Positions 1 to 6,907 are shown, counted from the first letter of the stretch. The stretch: DNA of 13,846 nucleotides from Anaerolineaceae bacterium UBA4799 (GCA_002402725.1 DHGL01000023.1:1-13846), one strand, 5' to 3'. Made by a program: numbers and translations. The notes: a model not told the origin generated them from the letters alone.

Positions 1-1
1 A

Positions 2-49
2 TTGGCCGCGGTGGAGAAGAGCGGGAAGGAGAAAAAAACATCTGATTGA
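2..49 (+). CDS. Possible C-terminal tail of a plus-strand gene entering from the left
   Basis: The first bases are GC-rich, and one frame reads LAAVEKSGKEKKTSD and then stops at TGA (47-49). A lysine-rich hydrophilic tail of this kind is common at bacterial protein ends, and the composition shifts to AT-rich directly after it. Two other frames are also open for a few codons, so the frame is not certain. If real, this gene converges on the minus-strand membrane gene that ends at 133. The family cannot be named from 15 residues. Confidence 0.2.
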   Translation: MAAVEKSGKEKKTSD

Positions 50-132
50 GTTGGTATCATCATGGGGATTTAATTACTAATTAATAATATTTTACTTTTC
101 CAATAAAGCAGTAGTAATACGAAAACCTTGTT

Positions 133-1857
133 TTATTGCGTCAACATCGGAACCTCTTCACGCCATTTGCAGCTTTCCGGACCGATAGTGACAATTCGAG
201 AAATCAGAGTGTTTTGAATTATCGGATCAGTTATTTTGTTAGTTGCCAAGTAATCATTAATTCTAATAATTGCCTGTTCACATGATGTTGTTGGTCCATA
301 ACCAATGGGAAAATTGGCCGAATACCCGTTTAGTACAGGCCAGTCGAGTTCTTGAGCTATCAACATGGCATCCAATTCGTATAGATACCAATTATCACAT
401 GGTGAATACCAGACGAAGAGGATTGGGGCATCTGGAAGCATCGCAGGGATTTGTTCTGTTATTTTCTGTGAGCGAGATTCGGCCTCCAATTTTGTAAAAG
501 TGCGATGATCATAAAAAACGGATTCCGTATACATCAGTATAAAAAGTATTAATCCAATAATACTTCCTACTTTACTCCTATTTACTGATCTGGATAACGC
601 ATCTACCACAGATGAGATATACAAAGCAATTGGCCACATGAATACCAAAATGATTCGGGACACAGCCCGAATGCTGTTAACACCAGGCAAGTACCAAAGA
701 GCACCGTATAAAGAAAACCCATTGATGTTGATAGTTAAAAGAATCAGAATGCCTACTGCTATGATAAAGAGATTAATATACTTCCTGTGTTTGTAATTAA
801 ATCTCCACACAAGTCCAATCACTAATAGAATTAGACTGGCTAGTCCTATGAAAAGATTGTGTTCATCCCGATACAAAGTTGCATCATTTGATAAAAAAGC
901 AAAAAATCGCCATATGGATGAACCATCTGAAATAATATAACTAATAGGCTTGGGTAAGATCTGTAGAACGTCTCCCCACGATCTGATAAATCCATATGTC
1001 TTGGTTACATAGGCATAGGGAATAAACAAAACAACCAATCCCACTAAAAGAATAGAAAATATAAATGAATAGAAAAAGTTGTTTTTCTTACTAGAGCATT
1101 TCCATTGATCCTTGAATGAATTAATCCATTGACGATAGATCGAAATATAAGACACCTTCTGCTTAAATGGCAAAACTAATGCAACGACGAGTAGTAATAA
1201 AGTTAGAAAGTAGCCCAAATAAATACTTAGATAAAATTGCCAGACTAACCAGAAAACAGTAATAGCTAGTCGTTTTATGCTCGGTTTTTGGATAAGCAGA
1301 AAAAAACAATAGCACGCAAGAGGTATACAGAACCTGTATGTAAGCTGCACATGATTTTCTTGTGCCAACACAGGCAAGCCAAATGTGAAAAAGAAGGAGC
1401 CCAATAGAATCGATAACTGACAAAATTCGTATTTTTTTAAAACAAATAACGCCGAATAAAAATTCAACAAGAAACTAAGTAAGTACCAAGCCTGAAAAGC
1501 TAGTTCGCGGTTCAACCCCAACCATCTAAAAATACTATAAAAAAGCATTGAGCCCAAGTGAGTATCACTAAATGCCAATGTGAGTGAGTGAGGATAAAAA
1601 AAGTCAGGGGAGAAAAGATCAGCTTCCTTTCCACTAGTCCAACGAAAATCATGTTCCAGAATGTAATTATTAAATCTGGAATCACCAAGATCGCCAGGTA
1701 GACGAGATAAATTTGGGCCAAGTGGATGAATAACAATTAACCATAAACTTACCAAGAAAATTAAAAAGATGCAGAGTTTAAACTGATCGGATGAAAAAAA
1801 AATGTGCTTCTTGTTCATATCATTTGCCGTAACATCATTGGATAACATAACCAGCAT
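133..1857 (-). CDS. Polytopic membrane protein, GT-C-glycosyltransferase-like, function unknown
   Basis: The protein has 574 residues if the first ATG is used. An internal ATG at residue 14 (MNKKHIFF) is an equally good start, because neither has a clear ribosome-binding site. One transmembrane helix near residues 28-46 is followed by an acidic loop, PGDLGDSRFNNYILEH at 54-69. A block of roughly ten hydrophobic helices then runs to about 450, followed by a soluble tail of about 120 residues. A first periplasmic loop with acidic residues after TM1, and the later LPGVNSIRAVSR at 390-401, recall the layout of GT-C lipid-linked sugar transferases and YfhO-like proteins. I infer an envelope glycosylation role from that layout and from the neighbouring GT87 gene. 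No single catalytic motif proves it. The gene lies 40 bases downstream of the GT87 gene on the same strand, so the two are probably co-transcribed. It is very AT-rich; for example, 1021-1080 is only about 22% GC. Confidence 0.6.
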   Translation of the reverse strand: MLVMLSNDVTANDMNKKHIFFSSDQFKLCIFLIFLVSLWLIVIHPLGPNLSRLPGDLGDSRFNNYILEHDFRWTSGKEADLFSPDFFYPHSLTLAFSDTHLGSMLFYSIFRWLGLNRELAFQAWYLLSFLLNFYSALFVLKKYEFCQLSILLGSFFFTFGLPVLAQENHVQLTYRFCIPLACYCFFLLIQKPSIKRLAITVFWLVWQFYLSIYLGYFLTLLLLVVALVLPFKQKVSYISIYRQWINSFKDQWKCSSKKNNFFYSFIFSILLVGLVVLFIPYAYVTKTYGFIRSWGDVLQILPKPISYIISDGSSIWRFFAFLSNDATLYRDEHNLFIGLASLILLVIGLVWRFNYKHRKYINLFIIAVGILILLTININGFSLYGALWYLPGVNSIRAVSRIILVFMWPIALYISSVVDALSRSVNRSKVGSIIGLILFILMYTESVFYDHRTFTKLEAESRSQKITEQIPAMLPDAPILFVWYSPCDNWYLYELDAMLIAQELDWPVLNGYSANFPIGYGPTTSCEQAIIRINDYLATNKITDPIIQNTLISRIVTIGPESCKWREEVPMLTQ

Positions 1858-1897
1858 TACTTAGTTTTAGATTTTAGAAAAAATATGTCAAATTTGA

Positions 1898-3184
1898 TTA
1901 GACCTTCGCCATAGAATCATTACATGTAATAGTAGCGGTTGTCTTCCTCGCCCATTTTAAGATCAACAAATTTACTATTAACCCTGTTATCCCTTGTATT
2001 AAATCCACAATTTCATTAAAGAAAATTGGAAGCAAATCTATCTGAACTAGAGCGGCGATAATATATATCCAGATTGAACCGATAAGGGGTAAGTACAACC
2101 AAAAATTAAAAAGTCTCGTGCTAAATTCATTTATGATTACTAAATAAATCATTAAAGGTATGATCACAATTGACATTGAGAAATGCGCGTGCCACGTAAC
2201 CGCACAAGTCGCCGCAAATAACCCAAGTAAACCTTTTACGAGAGAAACTGAATTATTCCACTTCTGTTTTAGCACCATGAGAAACGAAAATATGGTCGTA
2301 ATGCTAGATCCAATAATTATTACAGCCCAACCAACTTCGTGACCAAAAAATGAGGCGAAATGTAAACCAAGCATTCGCCAGTTCATCATGATCTGCGCGT
2401 TACTTGTAGCGCCACCTTGTGAAGAATTACGAATTAATTCAAAAAGACTTAAAAACCCTTCTCTGCCAATTAATAGATATGAAATCGCTACTACCAGCAG
2501 TGATGAAAGGAAGAAACCCAACAGGGCTCTAAATTTCCTGCGAAATAATAAAACAGGAATTATAAATAATAACAGCTGAGGTTTAAATAACCAGCCGCCA
2601 AGCCAAAATCCAGCCTTAAGTGCTTTATTTGAATTCAAGGCCCTGACAAATTCACCAGCACATATTCCTAACCAGATGTTTACTTGCCCATAATTAAGGT
2701 TTAGAAATACCGGTAATGACAAGAGTACAAGCAGCATCAATTTCTGAGGCAAATCACTGCCAGTCATTTCGCGAATAAAAAACCGCATATAAAAATAAAA
2801 CCCACCAACATTGAGAATAGTCCAAAGTATGAAACTATATGGCAACCCAATCAACGACAAGATTTGAAAAGGAATCATAAAAAATGGCAAGTACGGTAAT
2901 GGGACTTCCTCAAATGTAACATCTAGGGTTTCGGCTTGTGGATAGATTTCTTCCTCAATACCTCGTAATAACTTACCATTATAAATATCCGCGTATCCGC
3001 TTGAATTTATAATCTTCCCCCCACTCCAGTAGGCGCAGAAATCGAAACCAAGATCTCCACAAAAATTATTTAGGAAAATATCCTGCCCAACCAGGATAAT
3101 GTAAAAAGTTAGAATGGCTGCAATGGCGAGATTATGTACCTCGTTTTTCGATAAGTGACTGAAAGGTATCCGTATTCTTTGCAT
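1898..3184 (-). CDS. GT87-family (DUF2029) membrane glycosyltransferase
   Basis: The protein has 428 residues and about ten membrane helices. After TM1 comes the typical first-loop motif GFDFCAYWSGGKIINSSG (residues 46-63, acidic D48) and then ADIYN. This matches the DFxxYWxAG...ADIYN signature of GT87 polyprenol-phosphate-mannose-dependent mannosyltransferases. NYGQVNIWLG and LFKPQLLL, further in, are also usual for the family. By family knowledge, such enzymes move a sugar from a polyprenyl-phosphate donor to a lipid or polysaccharide acceptor on the outer face of the membrane. The true sugar and acceptor cannot be read from the sequence. The ATG at 3182-3184 is preceded only by a weak GGAC-like ribosome site. 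The gene stands between the other two minus-strand envelope genes and is AT-rich like the one downstream of it. Confidence 0.75.
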   Translation of the reverse strand: MQRIRIPFSHLSKNEVHNLAIAAILTFYIILVGQDIFLNNFCGDLGFDFCAYWSGGKIINSSGYADIYNGKLLRGIEEEIYPQAETLDVTFEEVPLPYLPFFMIPFQILSLIGLPYSFILWTILNVGGFYFYMRFFIREMTGSDLPQKLMLLVLLSLPVFLNLNYGQVNIWLGICAGEFVRALNSNKALKAGFWLGGWLFKPQLLLFIIPVLLFRRKFRALLGFFLSSLLVVAISYLLIGREGFLSLFELIRNSSQGGATSNAQIMMNWRMLGLHFASFFGHEVGWAVIIIGSSITTIFSFLMVLKQKWNNSVSLVKGLLGLFAATCAVTWHAHFSMSIVIIPLMIYLVIINEFSTRLFNFWLYLPLIGSIWIYIIAALVQIDLLPIFFNEIVDLIQGITGLIVNLLILKWARKTTATITCNDSMAKV

Positions 3185-3217
3185 TTTAAGTCCACTAACA
3201 CCAAATAGATTTCCTAA

Positions 3218-3245
3218 ATTACCTTACCTTTTCTCTTAAGGTAAT
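3218..3245. repeat. Intergenic hairpin, 9-bp perfect stem
   Basis: ATTACCTTA (3218-3226) and TAAGGTAAT (3237-3245) are exact inverted repeats around a 10-base pyrimidine-rich loop. The hairpin lies in the 130-base gap between the sulfatase-like gene and the GT87 gene. Read on the minus strand it is not followed by a T-run, so it is at best a weak terminator, an mRNA processing site or a protein-binding dyad. Confidence 0.4.
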
Positions 3246-3314
3246 GGGATATTCATGAATCAAATGAACTTATGATTGACAAAATAAAGAATAATCCTAA
3301 CATGTCCTTAATCG

Positions 3315-4898
3315 CTACTCCAGTAAATCATCCACCTGCGTCAGATCCAATAACTCTGTGTATGGCGAGAAGTAATGATTATCCGGCAACAACGGCATCT
3401 CGATACCCAGGTATTGTGAAAAAACGAGCCTGAAGGTGTTTACCGGGGATATTCCCGGGTACATCATGTCATATTCCTGGTCGGGGAAGTAGATGGCATT
3501 GAGTATCCCTGCCCGCTCCCGGATATTCGTATTTGCCAGGCTCTCGTGGTCCAGTTGCATCCCCGCGCCATGGTCGCCTTGAAGGATGATGATCTTCCTA
3601 TCCGCGTCCTGCTGGATTTCATCAACCATCTCAATGATTTGTTGTTGAAGATAAGTGATCTGTTCCCTGTATCCCTCGCGGTATTCCTCAACCGATCCTT
3701 CTGCCATGAAATGACTGGCATCCTGTGTTGAATAAACGCGCCTGATCTTTGCTGGAGAACCATCGCTTAAGAAAACGAAAGGCGGGTGCGGACACAGTAT
3801 GTGGGCAAAGATAAATTCCGGACCTTCGTCCATGTCGGTTCTTCCTATAGAATCCAGTGTGAACTTGATAGTATCGCGATGCCATCTGTATAGTAAAGGA
3901 TTCAGGATCGGTGAAATCGCCGTGGTGCTGATAAATGTACGGGTGAAACTTCCGGGAATGAGGCCGGGCTGGTAGTAATCCTCCCAATCGTGAAAATCCA
4001 GAAAACCGATTTCCGAGCGGTAGCTGTTCATTTCATAACCGAGGTTTCTTAATGTCTGTTCCACATAACTGTGCCTGATCATGTAATAGAAAGGAAAGAA
4101 AAAGGATTTATCCGAACCTGCAACCAACGCCGGCTCATCCAGATACATCATGTTGAGTGAACTGGCGAGGGAGGTGCGCGTTTGGGTATAGTTTGCGTCA
4201 CTATCTTCACCCACAAAAAAGCCCCGTTCTTTCAATGCATCAGTGAACCATGAATTGTCCAACCCATAAAGAGAAGCCAGAATATCACTGCGTGTAAATC
4301 CATCCAGGATAATATAATAAATGTCCGGGGAATCTTCGGGTATTGGTTGGTTCACTGCATTCCTGGCTAACTGCTCCTGCCAGTAATCCTGAAATCCCTT
4401 TTTAACGTCGTTGAACTCCACAATTCCAGAAATCCCTTTCACCAGAGTCGCCAGGAGTAATAATATACATAGAAGATTCAACACCAGGCTGTAGCTTTTT
4501 TTAATTTTTTCGATTTTTTTCACAAGTAGAAAAATGAGCGTGGTGAATACGATAACGATAAAGAACATTACCAGTTGACCATTATTGCTCGGCCAGAATT
4601 TATCGCTCCCCGTTGCCTGGATTTTCAGGGTTAGCTGATGGAATGAATACACCACGTTTTGAAAGATGAAAAATAGTATCGAGAAAAGAAACAACACAAT
4701 CGCTGTTTTGTGAAGATCTCTCAGCAAAACCCAAATCAGAGTTCCAACCAAAGCTATGAATATCAACGCCAATCCCAAACTTGTTAATAGCTCACGCAAC
4801 CTTGTGTCATAAAAGTACACGAAATAAAAAGAAAAAACCGCGTTGACAGTAAAAAGCAAAGGATAGATCGGCCATTTTCTGAAGAACTTTAATATCAT
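3315..4898 (-). CDS. Membrane-anchored sulfatase / phosphotransferase-like protein (alkaline phosphatase superfamily)
   Basis: The protein has 527 residues. About five transmembrane helices fill residues 10-162, followed by a large extracytoplasmic domain. That domain opens with PDIYYIILDGFTRSDIL (191-207). Asp199 matches the first metal ligand of the sulfatase fold, and GDHGAG (441-446, Asp442-His443) matches the second metal site. NYTQTRTSLASSLNMMYL (237-254) occupies the place of the nucleophile. A threonine there (Thr242 or Thr240) and no Cys/Ser-x-Pro-x-Arg formylglycine motif fits the LtaS/OpgB/EptA type of phosphoglycerol or phosphoethanolamine transferases better than true sulfatases. 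His371 in HPPF is a likely further active-site residue. The probable role is modification of an envelope lipid or glycan. AGGA lies about 8 bases before the ATG, with a TATAAT about 30 bases upstream. Base composition of the catalytic half is closer to the plus-strand genes than to the two genes downstream of it. Confidence 0.75.
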   Translation of the reverse strand: MILKFFRKWPIYPLLFTVNAVFSFYFVYFYDTRLRELLTSLGLALIFIALVGTLIWVLLRDLHKTAIVLFLFSILFFIFQNVVYSFHQLTLKIQATGSDKFWPSNNGQLVMFFIVIVFTTLIFLLVKKIEKIKKSYSLVLNLLCILLLLATLVKGISGIVEFNDVKKGFQDYWQEQLARNAVNQPIPEDSPDIYYIILDGFTRSDILASLYGLDNSWFTDALKERGFFVGEDSDANYTQTRTSLASSLNMMYLDEPALVAGSDKSFFFPFYYMIRHSYVEQTLRNLGYEMNSYRSEIGFLDFHDWEDYYQPGLIPGSFTRTFISTTAISPILNPLLYRWHRDTIKFTLDSIGRTDMDEGPEFIFAHILCPHPPFVFLSDGSPAKIRRVYSTQDASHFMAEGSVEEYREGYREQITYLQQQIIEMVDEIQQDADRKIIILQGDHGAGMQLDHESLANTNIRERAGILNAIYFPDQEYDMMYPGISPVNTFRLVFSQYLGIEMPLLPDNHYFSPYTELLDLTQVDDLLE

Positions 4899-4928
4899 TG
4901 CTTCATTCCTATTATTTGTTGTTTATGT

Positions 4929-4934
4929 ATTATA
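4929..4934 (-). promoter_or_regulatory. Candidate -10 box for the minus-strand envelope genes
   Basis: On the minus strand this reads TATAAT, about 30 bases before the start codon of the sulfatase-like gene, so a transcript would have a leader of roughly 25 bases. No good -35 box is seen at 16-18 bases upstream and there is no extended TGn, so the call rests on one hexamer in an AT-rich patch. Confidence 0.3.
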
Positions 4935-5316
4935 AAGAATTTCAGCATCCGCTACTTTACAGGATTCTTTCACATGCGGTTGTTTGCGTTAATACGGTGA
5001 ACAACCGATACCCAAATTCACTGCAAGTAGAGCGATGCTTGTCGGCAATTCACATGTTTCTGCTGTCCACCTTTTCCTTTGTTTTCTCGATTGCATCTCC
5101 ACGGTTATTTTTGCCGCCACGAGTCTTAAAAGCGGTTTACTCACAAGTACCTCATCATAGCACCCTTCCACCCAGAGGTTGCCATGCGTCTTTCCCTCAA
5201 ACCGCTGCGCCGCGCCTTCCGCCCGGGCACCCCCAGCGCGACAGTCGCGAGGCAGCGCGCGGCTTTCGCCACGCACTTCACCCGTGATTCTCGTCAGGAC
5301 TGGTGTTCACTTTCCC

Positions 5317-5336
5317 TGAAACATAATGAAACATAA
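5317..5336 (+). repeat. Tandem 10-bp repeat upstream of the selenoperoxiredoxin promoter
   Basis: TGAAACATAA occurs twice in direct succession, ending about 25 bases before the extended -10 box. Spacing of one helical turn puts both copies on the same DNA face, which is typical of activator or repressor half-sites. The regulator is unknown; it does not match a PerR, Fur or OxyR consensus that I can recognise. Confidence 0.4.
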
Positions 5337-5360
5337 TTCAAACTGGTTTTGTCTGATTTT

Positions 5361-5369
5361 TGATATAAT
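5361..5369 (+). promoter_or_regulatory. Extended -10 promoter of the peroxiredoxin gene
   Basis: TGATATAAT is a perfect TGn-TATAAT extended -10 element. It lies 22 bases before the ATG and just ahead of the ribosome-binding site, giving a very short leader. No TTGACA-like -35 sits at the standard distance, which is tolerated when an extended -10 is present. Confidence 0.6.
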
Positions 5370-5376
5370 CAGCCTG

Positions 5377-5384
5377 AAGGAGGA
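5377..5384 (+). promoter_or_regulatory. Strong ribosome-binding site that fixes the peroxiredoxin start
   Basis: AAGGAGGA lies 7 bases before the ATG at 5392. This decides the start at 5392 over an earlier in-frame ATG at 5326, which lies upstream of the promoter. It also argues that the first half of the gene is actively translated despite the in-frame TGA. Confidence 0.8.
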
Positions 5385-5391
5385 TTTGACA

Positions 5392-6141
5392 ATGGCACTT
5401 CAAACCGCTACCCCCGCACCTGATTTCACCCTGCCCTCGCAACTGGGAACGAACATCACGCTCAGCAGCTACCGCGGCAGGAACGTGGTCCTTGCCTTTT
5501 TCCCGCTTGCCTGGACGCCCATATGAACGGAACAGATCCCGCTTTACGAAGCCGAAATGGCCAAATTCGCGGGATTGGACACCCAGGTTCTGGGTATCAG
5601 CGTTGATTCAGTGCCCTGCCTTACGGCCTGGGCCAAAGACCTCGGCGGCATCACCTACCCGCTACTTTCAGATTTCTGGCCTCACGGCGCGGTGGCGCAG
5701 CAATTCGGCGTGCTGCGGTCTGAGGGCTACACCGAACGCGCCATCTTCATCATCGATAAACAGGGCGTCATCCGCTATGTGGATGTGCACGACATCGACA
5801 CACAGCCTTCCAACGATGAATTACGCCGCGCCATCCGCGAGATCGACCCCGCGGTGCGCTCGCGTCCCGAACTCCCCGAGCCCGAACCGGTAGCCCTGCC
5901 CCACGGTGGCATCGTGATGTACTGCACCAAATGGTGCCCTGATTGCAAGAACGCGCGCGCCTGGCTGGCAGCCAACAAACTACCCTACACCGAGGTGGAT
6001 ATCACCACCACCCCCGGCGCTGCCCGGCAGGTAGAGCGCTGGGCGGGCGGCAACCGTACCACCCCCACTTTCGATATTGACGGCACCATCGTGGTCGATT
6101 TCGACCTGCCACGGTTGAAGGAAGTCCTGAAAATATCATAG
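5392..6141 (+). CDS. Selenocysteine peroxiredoxin fused to a glutaredoxin/mycoredoxin-like domain (in-frame TGA read as Sec45)
   Basis: Read through the TGA at 5524-5526, this gives one protein of 249 residues. Residues 1-155 form an AhpC/TSA (AhpE/BCP-like) peroxiredoxin: PDFTLPSQLG, then PLAWTPI-U-TEQIP. This is the family motif PxxxTxxC (Pro38, Thr42) with residue 45, the peroxidatic cysteine, encoded by TGA. Arg116 in YTERAIFIID fits the conserved catalytic arginine. Cys76 is a possible resolving thiol. A proline-rich linker (about 156-173) leads to a thioredoxin-fold domain with MYCTKWCPDCKNAR (CxxC at 182/185, extra Cys178) and a cis-proline at TTPTF. That domain resembles mycoredoxin/NrdH-type glutaredoxins, which reduce AhpE-type peroxiredoxins. 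The expected role is peroxide reduction in the cytoplasm, with the fused domain recycling the oxidised Sec. Protein homology is intact on both sides of the TGA in the same frame, and a SECIS-like hairpin follows. The alternative is a nonsense mutation or sequencing error at a Cys codon. Known Sec peroxiredoxins (PrxU) give precedent. Confidence 0.85.
5535..5576 (+). promoter_or_regulatory. Bacterial SECIS-like stem-loop immediately 3' of the TGA
   Basis: ATCCCGC (5536-5542) pairs perfectly with GCGGGAT (5569-5575), extendable by a G-U pair. Inside, GCC (5551-5553) pairs with GGC (5559-5561) around the loop GAAAU (5554-5558). An alternative register pairs CGAA (5547-5550) with UUCG (5566-5569), giving an almost continuous upper stem with a CAAA bulge on the 3' side. 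The first loop base is G, as bacterial SECIS elements require for SelB binding. It lies 28 bases after the last base of the TGA, inside the usual window of about 16-37. The hairpin lies fully within coding sequence, so it also encodes IPLYEAEMAKFAGL. I folded it by eye; no energy was computed. Confidence 0.65.
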
Positions 6142-6150
6142 ATTATCTTG

Positions 6151-6179
6151 GTAGGGGCACAGCGGCGCTGTGCCCCTAC
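6151..6179. repeat. Palindromic repeat, 14-bp arms
   Basis: GTAGGGGCACAGCG (6151-6164), one G, then CGCTGTGCCCCTAC (6166-6179) form a perfect palindrome between the peroxiredoxin stop and the next gene. Palindromes beginning GTAGGGGC and ending GCCCCTAC are, to my knowledge, common dispersed intergenic repeats in Chloroflexota, cyanobacteria and other genomes. It could fold as a transcript-stabilising hairpin or partial terminator, but there is no T-run after it. Confidence 0.7.
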
Positions 6180-6202
6180 GTGGTGATACCGTGTGATGTA
6201 AC

Positions 6203-6637
6203 TTGCCCCCACCCTTCTGGAAAACCAAACGTCTTGATGAACTGACCCGCGAGGAGTGGGAATCTCTGTGCGACGGCTGTGCGCGCTGCTGCCTCATCAA
6301 GTTCCAGGACGAAGACAGCGGTCACCTGTACATCACCAATGTGGTCTGTGAATATCTCGAGATCTACCACTGCCGCTGCACGCATTACGAAGAGCGCTCC
6401 ACGCTGGTGCCTGCCTGCCTCACTCTCACACCTGAACTCGCCGCCATGCTCTCATGGATGCCCGAAACCTGCGCCTACCGCCTGCTGGCAGAGGGCCAGG
6501 ACCTGCCCGCCTGGCATTACCTGGTATGCGGTGACCGCAACGCAGTGCACAAGTCCGGCGCCTCGGTGCGCGGCAAGGTCATCTCCGCGCTGGATGTGGA
6601 TGAGGAAGACCTGCCTGATTACGTGGTGCAGGAGTGA
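6203..6637 (+). CDS. YcgN-like UPF0260 protein, cysteine-rich CxxCxxCC family
   Basis: The protein has 144 residues, close to the length of E. coli YcgN. It carries the same blocks: PFWKTKRLDELTREEWESLC at the start, CDGCARCC (Cys23, 26, 29, 30), a further cysteine set (49, 57, 59, 72), then TCAYRLLAEGQDLPAWH. The CxxCxxCC family is thought to bind zinc or iron, possibly as a cluster; its cellular function is not established. The start is TTG at 6203. An in-frame TGA lies three codons upstream, and no later start keeps the conserved PFWKTK block. The ribosome site is poor. It may be co-transcribed with the peroxiredoxin gene 61 bases upstream across the palindrome. It ends in TGA, and its family-normal length shows that TGA is a stop in this genome. 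Confidence 0.85.
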   Translation: MPPPFWKTKRLDELTREEWESLCDGCARCCLIKFQDEDSGHLYITNVVCEYLEIYHCRCTHYEERSTLVPACLTLTPELAAMLSWMPETCAYRLLAEGQDLPAWHYLVCGDRNAVHKSGASVRGKVISALDVDEEDLPDYVVQE

Positions 6638-6690
6638 TGGTTTTCACTTTCCCGCGCTTGCTTTCATAATCCCGTCAGCATACTCGGAGA

Positions 6691-6854
6691 AGTGCCGAGA
6701 GTCGAGAGTAGAAATTCGAGAGTAGTCTAATGCGTCCCCTTCCTACAACCGCTGGTTTCCTCGACCAACCGCAGAAGTAGTTGCGCACACCTGATCACAA
6801 TGCCGAGAGATCATGCGCTCTTGAAGATTTTCTATTGTCGATTCTCTACTCTCG
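6691..6854. repeat. Degenerate inverted-repeat element in a 325-base intergenic gap
   Basis: CGAGAGTAGAAATTCG (6703-6718) is nearly the reverse complement of CGATTCTCTACTCTCG (6839-6854). The left copy is followed by a second CGAGAGTAG (6717-6725), and TGCCGAGAG recurs at 6693 and 6801. The whole looks like a short non-autonomous repeat with ends facing inward. The rest of the gap 6638-6962 holds only the aldolase promoter and leader; I see no gene in it. Confidence 0.45.
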
Positions 6855-6907
6855 TTGCAATGCACCACTTCCCTCAGCGCTATGCCACCCGATACCAGGT
6901 CTTGCGG

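Larger units (their letters stand above)
4899..5391. other. Divergent intergenic region, no convincing gene
   Basis: About 490 bases separate two divergently oriented genes. The left side is AT-rich and carries the candidate minus-strand -10 box. The stretch 5180-5280 is GC-rich and contains a short perfect dyad, CGCGAC-A-GTCGCG (5237-5249). The right side carries a 10-base tandem repeat and the promoter and ribosome site of the peroxiredoxin gene. Open frames here are arginine/proline-rich on one strand and unlike any family on the other, have no ribosome-binding sites, and are judged chance. Confidence 0.5.

Noticed and set aside
3276..3281. Plus-strand TTGACA in the gap before the sulfatase-like gene's 3' end
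   Set aside because: No -10 box at 16-18 bases, and it would only drive antisense transcription of the minus-strand gene.
4898..5287. Open frames on both strands in the divergent intergenic region (129 aa on plus, 95 aa on minus)
   Set aside because: Low-complexity Arg/Pro/Ser content, no ribosome site, no recognisable motif, and one overlaps the start codon of the sulfatase-like gene.
5326..5526. A 66-residue peptide starting at the ATG at 5326
   Set aside because: That start lies upstream of the extended -10 box, and the strong AAGGAGGA site points to the ATG at 5392. The peptide is the first part of the Sec protein.
5557..6141. A separate 194-residue protein starting at the ATG at 5557
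   Set aside because: It would begin inside the peroxiredoxin fold, after the active site, with no ribosome-binding site. Read-through from 5392 gives the full family-length domain in the same frame.
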